From contig DIYE01000237.1 in NCBI GenBank assembly GCA_002428885.1, positions 1 through 7,963 of the forward strand: DNA of 7,963 nt, read 5' to 3'. The position numbers and the translations under genes are program-made. Under the pieces are notes generated by a model that was not told the DNA's origin, did no database searches, and was given only the letters and a program-made list of their open reading frames with translations. The first letter of the stretch is position 1; every line of letters starts with the position of its first letter. Positions 1 through 5,207 of the stretch are shown piece after piece. The stretch comes from Alphaproteobacteria bacterium UBA6062. Lineage in GTDB: Bacteria; Pseudomonadota; Alphaproteobacteria; Sneathiellales; Sneathiellaceae.

Positions 1-205
1 CAGACAACGTTACCAACATGCCGGTTCCGCGCTCCGTCAGCAGCGGTTCCCGGCTGTTTTCATAATTGACAGTGCCATCCACATAAAAGCGTGGATCAGC
101 CGCCAAAACCTCTTCCAGCAACATTGCACGGCTTATTTCGTCGAGATTTCGCCATGCTGACAACGTATAGCCGCTTTCCGGTATAAGTGTCGCGTTAGCC
201 ACCAT
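1..205 (-). CDS. Unknown protein, N-terminal part only (runs off left edge)
   Basis: An open frame starts at an ATG at 205 and continues to the edge of the window, giving 68 codons of an incomplete protein that starts MVANATLIPESGY. The start is supported by a GGGG-type Shine-Dalgarno a few bases upstream and by an 11-nt overlap with the end of the preceding 46-aa gene, in line with the tight packing of this operon. The visible part is soluble, mixed alpha/beta in composition, without a signal peptide or membrane span, and I do not recognise a family. As the distal gene of the structural/lysis operon it could be another virion component or a host-recognition protein, but that is inference from position only. 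Confidence 0.6.
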   Translation of the reverse strand, partial: MVANATLIPESGYTLSAWRNLDEISRAMLLEEVLAADPRFYVDGTVNYENSREPLLTERGTGMLVTLS

Positions 206-335
206 CTTTCCCCTGTTTTGTCTCTAGGATCAGCAAGCGGCGGTCCATTCGCCAGAGGATACGAATTGCCACCCCCAACACGGCGAGGTTGCCACCTGTC
301 GATACCGTCAAGAGTTCCACAAGTAACCCCTCCAT
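195..335 (-). CDS. 46-aa single-span membrane protein (holin-like candidate)
   Basis: A short protein starting MEGLLVELLTVSTGG, with one hydrophobic segment at about residues 4-28 followed by a basic and charged tail (RMDRRLLILETKQGKDGG). The ATG at 335 is chosen over the longer frame from 386 because it overlaps the stop of the preceding gene as TAATG and has an AAGGTG ribosome site 5-6 nt upstream. It lies two genes after the transglycosylase, a position where a holin or another small lysis protein would fit. Small membrane proteins of the virion are an equally good reading in an internal-membrane phage. No family was recognised, and the function is inferred only from size, topology and context. 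Confidence 0.55.
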   Translation of the reverse strand: MEGLLVELLTVSTGGNLAVLGVAIRILWRMDRRLLILETKQGKDGG

Positions 336-520
336 TAGCGCACCTTTTTCCAAAGCATCCAGCCACCAAAGGCCGCAAGCGCCCAAAAAGTCATCGTCGG
401 CACCCGGCCCCCATCATCATCTGTTTTGAAGAAGCTGAAGGAGTTCTTAAAATCCTTTATTTCAGAACCCGCAAAGAGACTGAGAACCACCACAGGAACA
501 AGCAATAAACCCAACTGCAT
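335..520 (-). CDS. 61-aa membrane protein with two hydrophobic segments
   Basis: The protein begins MQLGLLLVPVVVLSLFAG, a strongly hydrophobic N-terminus that could be a membrane anchor or signal sequence. A polar middle follows (KTDDDGGR), then a second hydrophobic stretch at about residues 42-57 ending in WKKVR. The ATG at 520 is supported by a GGGAGG ribosome site and a TAATG overlap with the stop of the transglycosylase. A longer in-frame start at 559 would add 13 residues but would lie inside the transglycosylase gene without its own site. It could be a holin or spanin-like lysis partner, or a virion membrane protein. The short spacing from the transglycosylase makes a joint role plausible but unproven. 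Confidence 0.6.
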   Translation of the reverse strand: MQLGLLLVPVVVLSLFAGSEIKDFKNSFSFFKTDDDGGRVPTMTFWALAAFGGWMLWKKVR

Positions 521-1035
521 TAGCCCACCTCCCCTTTTGCCTTGAGATATTTCTGCCAATAAGCATTGGTTGCGCCCGTTGAGTGCCCCGGACCGCCGTT
601 ATAGGCGCGAACAATCCATTCCTCAGAACGACTTTTTCCCCTATATCGGGACAGGTAGTCGAGATACGCCGCGCCAAAATAGATACTGGTTTTCGTGTCC
701 ATCAGATCGGCCATTGTCGGTACGCCGTAGGCGCTGTAACCCATGTCAGTTGCCAACCATCTGGCCGTTGACAGAAGGGTCTGCATAAGCCCCGTAGATG
801 CGTCTTGCAGATGCGGCTCATACCGACTGGCTGACGCGTCAAAATGGCTTTCAATCCAAGCAATTCTGACCACCATTTCCGGAGAGATCGAAAATCGGTA
901 GCGATTAATGATTTCAGATGCCAACATTTGCACCTCGACCTGATCCAAGGTGAGGCCGAACGCAACTGCCCGCTTATGCAGAAGCGCGAAGGTTGCAGCC
1001 AGTCCGGCGAGGAGAATTACAGCATTACGGGTCAT
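520..1035 (-). CDS. Lytic transglycosylase (SLT/goose-lysozyme-like fold) with N-terminal membrane anchor
   Basis: Predicted to cleave the glycan strands of peptidoglycan between MurNAc and GlcNAc. In the 171-aa product I see a hydrophobic N-terminal segment (about residues 4-20), the catalytic-glutamate motif WIESHF with Glu62, the GLMQT motif (82-86) and AYNGGPG (144-150) followed by NAYW (157-160). This order is typical of SLT family 1 domains, and the length suits a single domain plus anchor. The ATG at 1035 forms an ATGA overlap with the upstream gene and is preferred over an ATG at 1050. Related membrane-containing phages (for example PRD1 P7) carry such an enzyme in the virion for genome entry. 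Its place after the structural genes and before two small membrane proteins would also suit a lysis role. Confidence 0.92.
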   Translation of the reverse strand: MTRNAVILLAGLAATFALLHKRAVAFGLTLDQVEVQMLASEIINRYRFSISPEMVVRIAWIESHFDASASRYEPHLQDASTGLMQTLLSTARWLATDMGYSAYGVPTMADLMDTKTSIYFGAAYLDYLSRYRGKSRSEEWIVRAYNGGPGHSTGATNAYWQKYLKAKGEVG

Positions 1036-1712
1036 GTGAGCAGATCCCATGTTGCCGCAAAATACTGACGATCATAAGCAGCAAGCCAGAGACCATTTCC
1101 CGGAGGAATTTTTACTGGTCGGTCAAGCGTTGCTAAAACACCACCATTAACTTTTAAGATACATCGTCGGGTGTCGTCAGTATGATCATTTGGAGAAACG
1201 GTATCAGCGTAAAGACCGGAATGTGAGCCGCCAATCCCCTTCATAGAAACTGTTTTTAAGATCGCACCATTGACGTTGTCACCCGGCAGAAAGCAATTAT
1301 AGACACCCCCAACAACATGATGAAGGACCTTAGATTCCGCACCGATCACGGTAACCCTATCATTTATGGACGGAAAATTACCGACAGACACCGGCGTTTG
1401 TATTTCACTCACCGTCACCGCGCCAGACAACGACAACCGGCTATCTCGGAAATCTCCATTACCAACAGCAATTGAAATCTCAACATTTTCAGCGGACTTA
1501 TTGCGCAGGGAAAGCGCCTCAAACGGCTCTCCCGGTTTAACCTGAAACATAAGACCGGCTTGCATAAATTGAGGCGTCGTATGATCAACGCCAATGTAAA
1601 AATCTCCGGTGGAGCTGATGCAGGCGACATATTCCCCTGTTGCGTCAAGATTAACCTGGCTATTTGCTGGTACAGTCAGGTTATGGACCTGATACACGTC
1701 TAGTCCTGCCAT
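1032..1712 (-). CDS. Beta-rich virion protein, candidate vertex/spike protein
   Basis: A 226-aa protein with no membrane span. It appears to have two beta-rich parts. Residues ~5-98 show a jelly-roll-like strand pattern (LTVPANSQVNLDA, FYIGVD, GLMFQVKPGEPF, LSLRNKSAENVEISIAVGNG, FRDSRLSLSG). A linker rich in Val and Thr follows, then residues ~125-226 (KVLHHVVGGVYN to FAATWDLLT). Similar N-terminal patterns occur in phage structural proteins, but I cannot name a family. Lying between a membrane-anchored structural gene and the transglycosylase, it is a good candidate for the penton, spike or receptor-binding protein of the shell. The ATG at 1712 overlaps the upstream stop as TAATG and is preferred to one three codons earlier. 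Confidence 0.75.
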   Translation of the reverse strand: MAGLDVYQVHNLTVPANSQVNLDATGEYVACISSTGDFYIGVDHTTPQFMQAGLMFQVKPGEPFEALSLRNKSAENVEISIAVGNGDFRDSRLSLSGAVTVSEIQTPVSVGNFPSINDRVTVIGAESKVLHHVVGGVYNCFLPGDNVNGAILKTVSMKGIGGSHSGLYADTVSPNDHTDDTRRCILKVNGGVLATLDRPVKIPPGNGLWLAAYDRQYFAATWDLLT

Positions 1713-2071
1713 TATTTCCAAGCCCTCATTGCAAAATACGCTACTGCGATGGCCGTTCCGGCTTTCAGCAGCAAATCAAAGTTTTCCTTGGCGGCATTCA
1801 AATTATCCGCCGTCGCCTTAAGCTCAATAGCCTTAATCTCTTCCAGAGCATCAACCGTATCACCAACAGTTTCCAATGCCTCTTTACCGAAGCCGAAACC
1901 CTCAGCCAGCGCAGCTTCCACCACATTTGCGTCAGCACTTTCAACATTGATCGTACTCCCGTCCGTAGCCACCATGCCGTTGTCCGCCACGCCGATACGG
2001 TTATCAGTTACCGAATTGTCCGTTGACGAAGATGTGGAGTTGCTGCTTTTTGAACTGGATTTTCCGCCCAT
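1712..2071 (-). CDS. Ser/Thr-rich protein with C-terminal membrane anchor
   Basis: The 119-aa product starts MGGKSSSKSSNSTSSSTDNS, a low-complexity, probably disordered N-terminus of about 45 residues. A helical, Ala/Glu/Lys-rich central part (about 48-98) may form a coiled coil, and a hydrophobic segment at about 99-116 (LLLKAGTAIAVAYFAMRAW) ends the protein. The start ATG overlaps the stop of the preceding gene as TGATG, with an AAAGG site upstream. The form, with a soluble stem and a C-terminal tail anchor, suggests a virion membrane protein linking the internal membrane to the capsid or vertex, by analogy with small membrane proteins of PM2 and PRD1. This is inference; no homologue was recognised. 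Confidence 0.75.
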   Translation of the reverse strand: MGGKSSSKSSNSTSSSTDNSVTDNRIGVADNGMVATDGSTINVESADANVVEAALAEGFGFGKEALETVGDTVDALEEIKAIELKATADNLNAAKENFDLLLKAGTAIAVAYFAMRAWK

Positions 2072-2457
2072 CAGACAGCCTTTCTCATGACATATTCCGT
2101 CAAATCCCAGCCTTGACGGGACGCTTTCTCAATCATTCCGCCACGCCGTGTATGCAGTCGCATGGACGAGCAGCCAAGCCCTATTGCCATCGCTTCCAAC
2201 AATGGAAAGGTGGCTGCACATAGATCAAAATCAGCCCGGCCTGCCCCGGCAACCAGCACCAGCTCATCCTCTTCCCGGCGCACCAGAACCGTTGCAACGC
2301 GCATCAGATCGGCAAAGACAGAGAAAGCAGCTAACCGTCCGCCCCTCACCTCTTTTTCGTACCAATCAACCTCGCAGTCAGCCTCAATATGGGAAAGATC
2401 AGCCCGCATATCGACTGTCCAGACCGAGCGCAGCAATTTTACTTTCTCAGTAGCCAT
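2071..2457 (-). CDS. Putative GNAT-fold-like protein in the structural cluster
   Basis: A 128-aa soluble protein. Its C-terminal half has the shape of a small acyltransferase-like fold: a strand (DELVLVAGAG, 64-73), a helix (FPLLEAMAIGLG, 84-95), a strand (SSMRLHTRRGG, 97-107), then a helix and the GWDLTEYVMRK end. This resembles the A-x-x-x-G...R-G...L...GW arrangement of GNAT-like proteins. I do not see a full acetyl-CoA binding P-loop (Q/RxxGxG/A), so an enzymatic role is doubtful. The ATG at 2457 has a GGAGGGG ribosome site and overlaps the previous gene by 19 nt. GNAT-like small proteins are sometimes found inside phage virion operons. Here it could be a structural or assembly factor with a borrowed fold. 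Confidence 0.7.
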   Translation of the reverse strand: MATEKVKLLRSVWTVDMRADLSHIEADCEVDWYEKEVRGGRLAAFSVFADLMRVATVLVRREEDELVLVAGAGRADFDLCAATFPLLEAMAIGLGCSSMRLHTRRGGMIEKASRQGWDLTEYVMRKAV

Positions 2458-2702
2458 AACAGCGCCCCTCCGATCAGAAGAAAATACATCAGCTTATTGT
2501 CTGCCGTGGCACCTGTTGCCTTGTTCCCTTCACCACCAACGATAAAGGCCGCTTCATAGCCGTTGCTGGTGGGATTGTAGAGATAACCTGAACCACCATG
2601 AGAGACAGCCGGACCGGCGTCACCACCGGAGAAACCCGGCAAGGCTCCGTCCAGTCCGGGCAAACCGCCGTCCGGGAGAAGATTGGGAAAATTAAACGCC
2701 AT
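2439..2702 (-). CDS. Gly-rich small protein with C-terminal transmembrane segment
   Basis: The 87-aa product (MAFNFPNLLPDGG...) has a Gly/Pro-rich N-terminal half with repeated GLPGLDG/ALPGFSGG-like turns, a short polar middle, and a C-terminal hydrophobic segment at about 69-84 ending in a basic LLRK. The ATG at 2702 overlaps the stop of the previous gene as TAATG, and its own ribosome site (GAAAAAG) is weak, so translational coupling is likely. A longer frame from 2750 exists but lies within the neighbour. The topology, shared with the preceding gene, and the place directly after the capsid gene point to a minor virion protein anchored in the internal membrane. No family was recognised. Confidence 0.72.
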   Translation of the reverse strand: MAFNFPNLLPDGGLPGLDGALPGFSGGDAGPAVSHGGSGYLYNPTSNGYEAAFIVGGEGNKATGATADNKLMYFLLIGGALLWLLRK

Positions 2703-2935
2703 TACTTTTTCAGCACCAGAAAAGCGGCCAGCGCTGCCAGAACCACCCAAGCCAAAACATTTCCGTCAATCCCTCCTGTCGTTGTCGTGGACGGCGGAAC
2801 CGCACCACCAAAGGGGTCACCACCCGAAGACGTCGGGCTGTAACTCCGTTTGGCTTCATAACGGCCAACCTCCACATCGACCCACTTGTCAAATGTGTTG
2901 GTGGCCTTGTTCCAGAGGTTGTTTAGCCAGTTCAT
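2702..2935 (-). CDS. Small virion membrane protein candidate, C-terminal anchor
   Basis: A 77-aa protein starting MNWLNNLWNKATNTFDKWVD. The N-terminal ~20 residues form an amphipathic, Trp-containing helix. A Ser/Gly/Pro/Thr-rich linker follows (about 32-56), then a transmembrane segment at about 57-75 (GNVLAWVVLAALAAFLVLKK). The gene starts one base after the capsid stop codon with an AAGGGA site six bases upstream. In PM2-like viruses, small single-span proteins beneath the shell mediate membrane-capsid contact, and this gene has the right size, topology and position for that. The assignment is by architecture and neighbourhood rather than by recognised similarity. Confidence 0.75.
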   Translation of the reverse strand: MNWLNNLWNKATNTFDKWVDVEVGRYEAKRSYSPTSSGGDPFGGAVPPSTTTTGGIDGNVLAWVVLAALAAFLVLKK

Positions 2936-2936
2936 A

Positions 2937-3749
2937 TCAGTCCCTTGCGCCTAATAGCTCGGAAATGATGTTGAAGGGAGTGGCGGACGTCATATTGAAG
3001 TCGATACGGAACTCCGATACCCGTTCACCATTTGCGCGACGCATAGACAACGCATCGCTAACACGCTGGTTAGGGTCAAAAGCAATCAGAGTTTCAGACG
3101 CATCAACAGAGACACCCTGTGCAGCGTAATATGCCGCCAGCCCGGCTTTCGTCGCCTCCATCACGCGTTCCTGATCAACGATCACGTCAATCTCAGAGAT
3201 ATTCGTGCTAAAGGCGTGAATGCGGTAATAACTGTCATTTTTCGACAGTGTGGTTACGGCGTGTTTTCCGGTTGCGGTTACCGGTATATTTTGCCGCCGC
3301 CACTTGACGATTGGACCCATCGGCGTGTTGTCTGGATCAATCAGCACATTAGCCGACAGCACCGGCGACGTTGCGCCACTGGCAATATCAACCTCGACCT
3401 GAAAGGTATCAACGTCAGATGTGCCCCATGCAAGGGCGTCCTCACCTTGCGCAGCCCGGCGCCATGGTTCCGCGAAGAAGATTTGCAAGAGACCGACCTG
3501 CGCAGAAATCCCGTTGTCACCGTTGATGGCGATAAGTTCAGTTGCAGAGAACACCCGCTGAACCTTGCCATTAATCTTCAGACGGATCTCTTCCAGATCA
3601 GATTGAAGCTGCGGCACCGTCGCAGGCGTTGAACCCCGATTATAGTTAATCTGGAGCATGAAATATTTCTGACTGGTCGGCAGATCCAGCGTAGCAGTCT
3701 GACCGGCAGCAACAGCGTTAAAGCTGTTTGTCTTGTTGAAACGAAGCAA
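2937..3749 (-). CDS. Major capsid protein, PM2 P2-like (double jelly roll)
   Basis: A 270-aa soluble protein expected to form the trimeric capsomers of an icosahedral shell over an internal membrane. Its length matches PM2 P2 (about 269 aa). The N-terminal pattern (MLRFNKTNSFNAVAAG, then LPTSQKYFMLQINY) matches what I recall of P2 (N-x-VAAG...LP...Y). Residues ~1-130 would be the first jelly roll and ~140-270 the second (NIPVTATGKHAV, YYRIHAFST, ISEIDVIVDQERV, FRIDFNM). The start is a TTG at 3749. No ATG or GTG fits, the AAAGGA site lies seven bases upstream, and this start gives the same N-terminal length as P2. The gene heads the larger structural genes, after a 45-nt gap. Confidence 0.88.
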   Translation of the reverse strand: MLRFNKTNSFNAVAAGQTATLDLPTSQKYFMLQINYNRGSTPATVPQLQSDLEEIRLKINGKVQRVFSATELIAINGDNGISAQVGLLQIFFAEPWRRAAQGEDALAWGTSDVDTFQVEVDIASGATSPVLSANVLIDPDNTPMGPIVKWRRQNIPVTATGKHAVTTLSKNDSYYRIHAFSTNISEIDVIVDQERVMEATKAGLAAYYAAQGVSVDASETLIAFDPNQRVSDALSMRRANGERVSEFRIDFNMTSATPFNIISELLGARD

Positions 3750-3756
3750 TGAATTT

Positions 3757-3774
3757 TCCTTTGCTAATAAAAGG
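3757..3774 (-). promoter_or_regulatory. Capsid-gene ribosome binding site, possibly in a small hairpin
   Basis: On the minus strand AAAGGA (3757-3762) sits seven bases before the TTG start of the capsid gene, which fixes the start codon choice. The bases AAAGG of this site can pair with CCTTT (3770-3774 on the plus strand reads AAAGG), giving a 5-bp stem with a 7-nt loop. The stem is weak, so the ribosome site itself is well supported, while occlusion by the hairpin is only a possibility. Confidence 0.5.
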
Positions 3775-3794
3775 GGAGTGAGGTTCCGACAGGT

Positions 3795-3923
3795 TTAGTT
3801 GTCGAACCCTGCCATTGCCTTCTGGACCCATTCGTTGTCCTTAAGAGCGTTCATCAACATACCGGCAGCGATAACACCGATTACAACCGGGACAGCCGCC
3901 TTAAAAAGGGTAACGAGTTTCAT
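3795..3923 (-). CDS. 42-aa single-span membrane peptide (virion membrane protein candidate)
   Basis: This short gene encodes MKLVTLFKAAVPVVIGVIAA followed by GMLMNALKDNEWVQKAMAGF and DN. One transmembrane segment spans about residues 7-26, preceded by a basic start and followed by an amphipathic tail with Trp32. The ATG at 3923 has a clear GGAAGGA ribosome site about 7 bases upstream and overlaps the previous small gene as ATGA. It is small enough to be missed by standard gene callers. Its position directly before the capsid gene, and its form, fit one of the small membrane proteins that line the internal membrane of PM2-like virions. This is inference, as I recognise no homologue. Confidence 0.72.
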   Translation of the reverse strand: MKLVTLFKAAVPVVIGVIAAGMLMNALKDNEWVQKAMAGFDN

Positions 3924-4012
3924 TGATCATCCTTCCAGATCATTCGAGTGATGACGTTTACGACCAAGGAGGCCACAACCGCCGTGACTAGCGTGTTTAA
4001 GTTCAATCGCAT
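3920..4012 (-). CDS. 30-aa putative membrane peptide
   Basis: This very short frame encodes MRLNLNTLVTAVVASLVVNV then ITRMIWKDDQ, almost entirely one hydrophobic span with a basic N-terminus and a polar tail. Its TGA overlaps the ATG of the next gene as ATGA, a coupling seen throughout this operon and the main support for its being real. Against it, there is no good Shine-Dalgarno before the ATG at 4012, and that ATG lies only 15 bases from the end of the terminator hairpin and T-run upstream. It may be a virion membrane peptide, or a leader peptide whose translation couples into the following genes. Confidence 0.5.
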   Translation of the reverse strand: MRLNLNTLVTAVVASLVVNVITRMIWKDDQ

Positions 4013-4027
4013 GAAGGGAATTGGATC

Positions 4028-4055
4028 AAAAAACGGTCGCCGTTACCAGCGACCG
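4028..4055 (-). terminator. Intrinsic terminator after the packaging ATPase gene
   Basis: On the minus strand CGGTCGC pairs with GCGACCG around an 8-nt loop (TGGTAACG), giving a perfect 7-bp G/C-rich stem followed directly by six T residues (4028-4033 on the plus strand is AAAAAA). It lies 30 bases beyond the ATPase stop codon and ends 16 bases before the first structural gene, so it separates the replication/packaging operon from the structural operon. The structural genes then need their own promoter, or read-through or antitermination. Confidence 0.85.
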
Positions 4056-4073
4056 TACGTACGTACGTGGAAG
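4053..4073. repeat. ACGT-rich direct repeat, copy 1 (intergenic)
   Basis: This copy contains four tandem CGTA/ACGT units followed by GGAAG and is identical over 21 bp to 5253-5273, exactly 1,200 bp away. It abuts the stem of the terminator and lies between that terminator and the ATPase stop codon. The ACGT block is self-complementary, and the flank continues GGAAGGCGG, which it shares with the third copy. Confidence 0.9.
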
Positions 4074-4084
4074 GCGGCGAACCC

Positions 4085-4723
4085 TTAAGGGCCATTTACT
4101 GTAAAAGCGCCATTTTCATAGGCTATATACTGATACTGTTTAAGCTCTCTAACGGCAGAAACGGCCTCCTGTCCGCAGGTCGCGGCAATAACCGCCAAGT
4201 CGTTGGGCGTCGAGAAATTGAAGGCGACAATCCGGTTCAAATTGCCGCGAAATCTCATGCCAATATCGGCGGGGCGTTGCGTTATTCCGATGATCGAAAT
4301 ACCACGTTTTCTCCCCCGGCTACACAGGCGGTCAAAGCCATCATAGGCGGGCTTGGAGTTGAGCGGAAAAGAAAGGCTAAGCTCATCGACAATAAGCATT
4401 AGCTTTTTGTTGCTCATTTCCTCTTTGTAAGGCTCCTGAAGCCGCTCTATCAGCAGTGAAACCTCATGTAGTTGGCGCTCTTCCATCCTGACCTCTGGCA
4501 CAAAGACAACCTTGAACGAACTGTCATGGCAGTCTGATAGCACCTCCAAGAGCTTTTCCAGCGTTCGGACCGTGTGAAAGCCCTTTTCCTTGGCAAACTC
4601 TTCCTCTGGGTCAAAAATCACGACCCGGTCGCATACATTCAGGAAGGTTGATTTTACAAGATGCGTCTTACCGGAGCCGGACCGGCCATAGACCGCCATG
4701 CGCTTTCCATCACGATCACTCAT
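4085..4723 (-). CDS. Genome-packaging ATPase, FtsK/HerA (P9/A32-like) type
   Basis: Predicted to hydrolyse ATP to drive or support DNA packaging into the preformed capsid, the hallmark partner of double-jelly-roll capsid proteins. The 212-aa product shows Walker A GRSGSGKT (13-20), an early acidic strand VVIFDPEEEF, Walker B LMLIVDE (108-114, Asp113/Glu114), a basic SRGRKRG segment (135-141, possible arginine finger) and the ITQRP motif (147-151, Gln149) seen in this ATPase group. The length matches viral packaging ATPases such as PRD1 P9 (about 227 aa). The start is the ATG at 4723 with an AGGAA site, overlapping the preceding gene by 8 nt. A 121-residue upstream extension in the same frame is just antisense to nothing useful and overlaps the 163-aa gene. 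The gene ends its operon. Confidence 0.9.
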   Translation of the reverse strand: MSDRDGKRMAVYGRSGSGKTHLVKSTFLNVCDRVVIFDPEEEFAKEKGFHTVRTLEKLLEVLSDCHDSSFKVVFVPEVRMEERQLHEVSLLIERLQEPYKEEMSNKKLMLIVDELSLSFPLNSKPAYDGFDRLCSRGRKRGISIIGITQRPADIGMRFRGNLNRIVAFNFSTPNDLAVIAATCGQEAVSAVRELKQYQYIAYENGAFTVNGP

Positions 4724-5207
4724 TGATAGTTTCCTCATTGTCATTCTGAGCCATTTTCTTACGCGCCCGGATCTCCGCAGCGGTGCCAACGAACAGCGGA
4801 CCAAAGCCACCGGTGACAACAATAATGTCCAAAAGGGCCTGATCCCCCAATCGATCCAGAAGCGGACCCATAGGGCCATCCATAAGGCGGCGGTATATGA
4901 CATCACAGGCAGCCCTAAAGCTGTCATCGTCTGGGCTGACTTGCAGCGAATTAAGCTGTTTCTTTTCCCCCACCCAAGATAGAAGCCCCACAATATGGCT
5001 GTGGAATTTCTCATCAGAATAGAGCCGCCGTACAGCCTCTTCGACACGATCACGGGTCCCGCTGTCTTCGATCTCACTGTTGTCATTTACACCCGCCCCA
5101 AAGTCATACCGGCCATCAATGACCGATACCCCGGCAAGGGGGTTGTTATCACCATGCGAATGGGTTGAAATCGCTGTTTCCGGTGTTTTCTTGCTGAACA
5201 GGCCCAT
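4716..5207 (-). CDS. Unknown 163-aa protein next to the packaging ATPase
   Basis: The product begins MGLFSKKTPETAISTHSHGD, has a polar N-terminal third, a helical acidic/basic middle (TRDRVEEAVRRLYSDEKFHS), and a moderately hydrophobic stretch at about 124-143 (LLDIIVVTGGFGPLFVGTAA). A strongly charged C-terminus follows. The hydrophobic stretch could be a single membrane span or a buried helix. The ATG at 5207 has a GGAAACGAGG purine-rich site and overlaps the end of the zinc-ribbon gene by 59 nt. No in-frame start exists beyond that overlap for the N-terminal half. It overlaps the ATPase by 8 nt, so the two are probably made together. A packaging or membrane-docking partner is conceivable, but I recognise no family. 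Confidence 0.72.
   Translation of the reverse strand: MGLFSKKTPETAISTHSHGDNNPLAGVSVIDGRYDFGAGVNDNSEIEDSGTRDRVEEAVRRLYSDEKFHSHIVGLLSWVGEKKQLNSLQVSPDDDSFRAACDVIYRRLMDGPMGPLLDRLGDQALLDIIVVTGGFGPLFVGTAAEIRARKKMAQNDNEETINE

Noticed and set aside
1664..2453. Plus-strand open frames of 101-127 residues
   Set aside because: They are antisense to well-supported minus-strand genes, show Ser/Arg/Pro-rich shadow composition, and have no ribosome sites or family features.
3216..3632. Plus-strand 138-residue frame opposite the capsid gene
   Set aside because: The Cys/Arg-rich composition and antisense position to a P2-like capsid protein mark it as a shadow.
4067..4402. Plus-strand 111-residue frame opposite the ATPase 3' end
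   Set aside because: It is antisense to the conserved ATPase core; the protein has no recognisable features, and its start lies in the ACGT repeat.
4724..5086. N-terminal extension of the ATPase frame (about 121 residues with Trp-rich hydrophobic segments)
   Set aside because: It lies fully inside the 163-aa gene on the same strand, has no ribosome site at its start, and the ATPase core begins right after the ATG at 4723, which has a good site.
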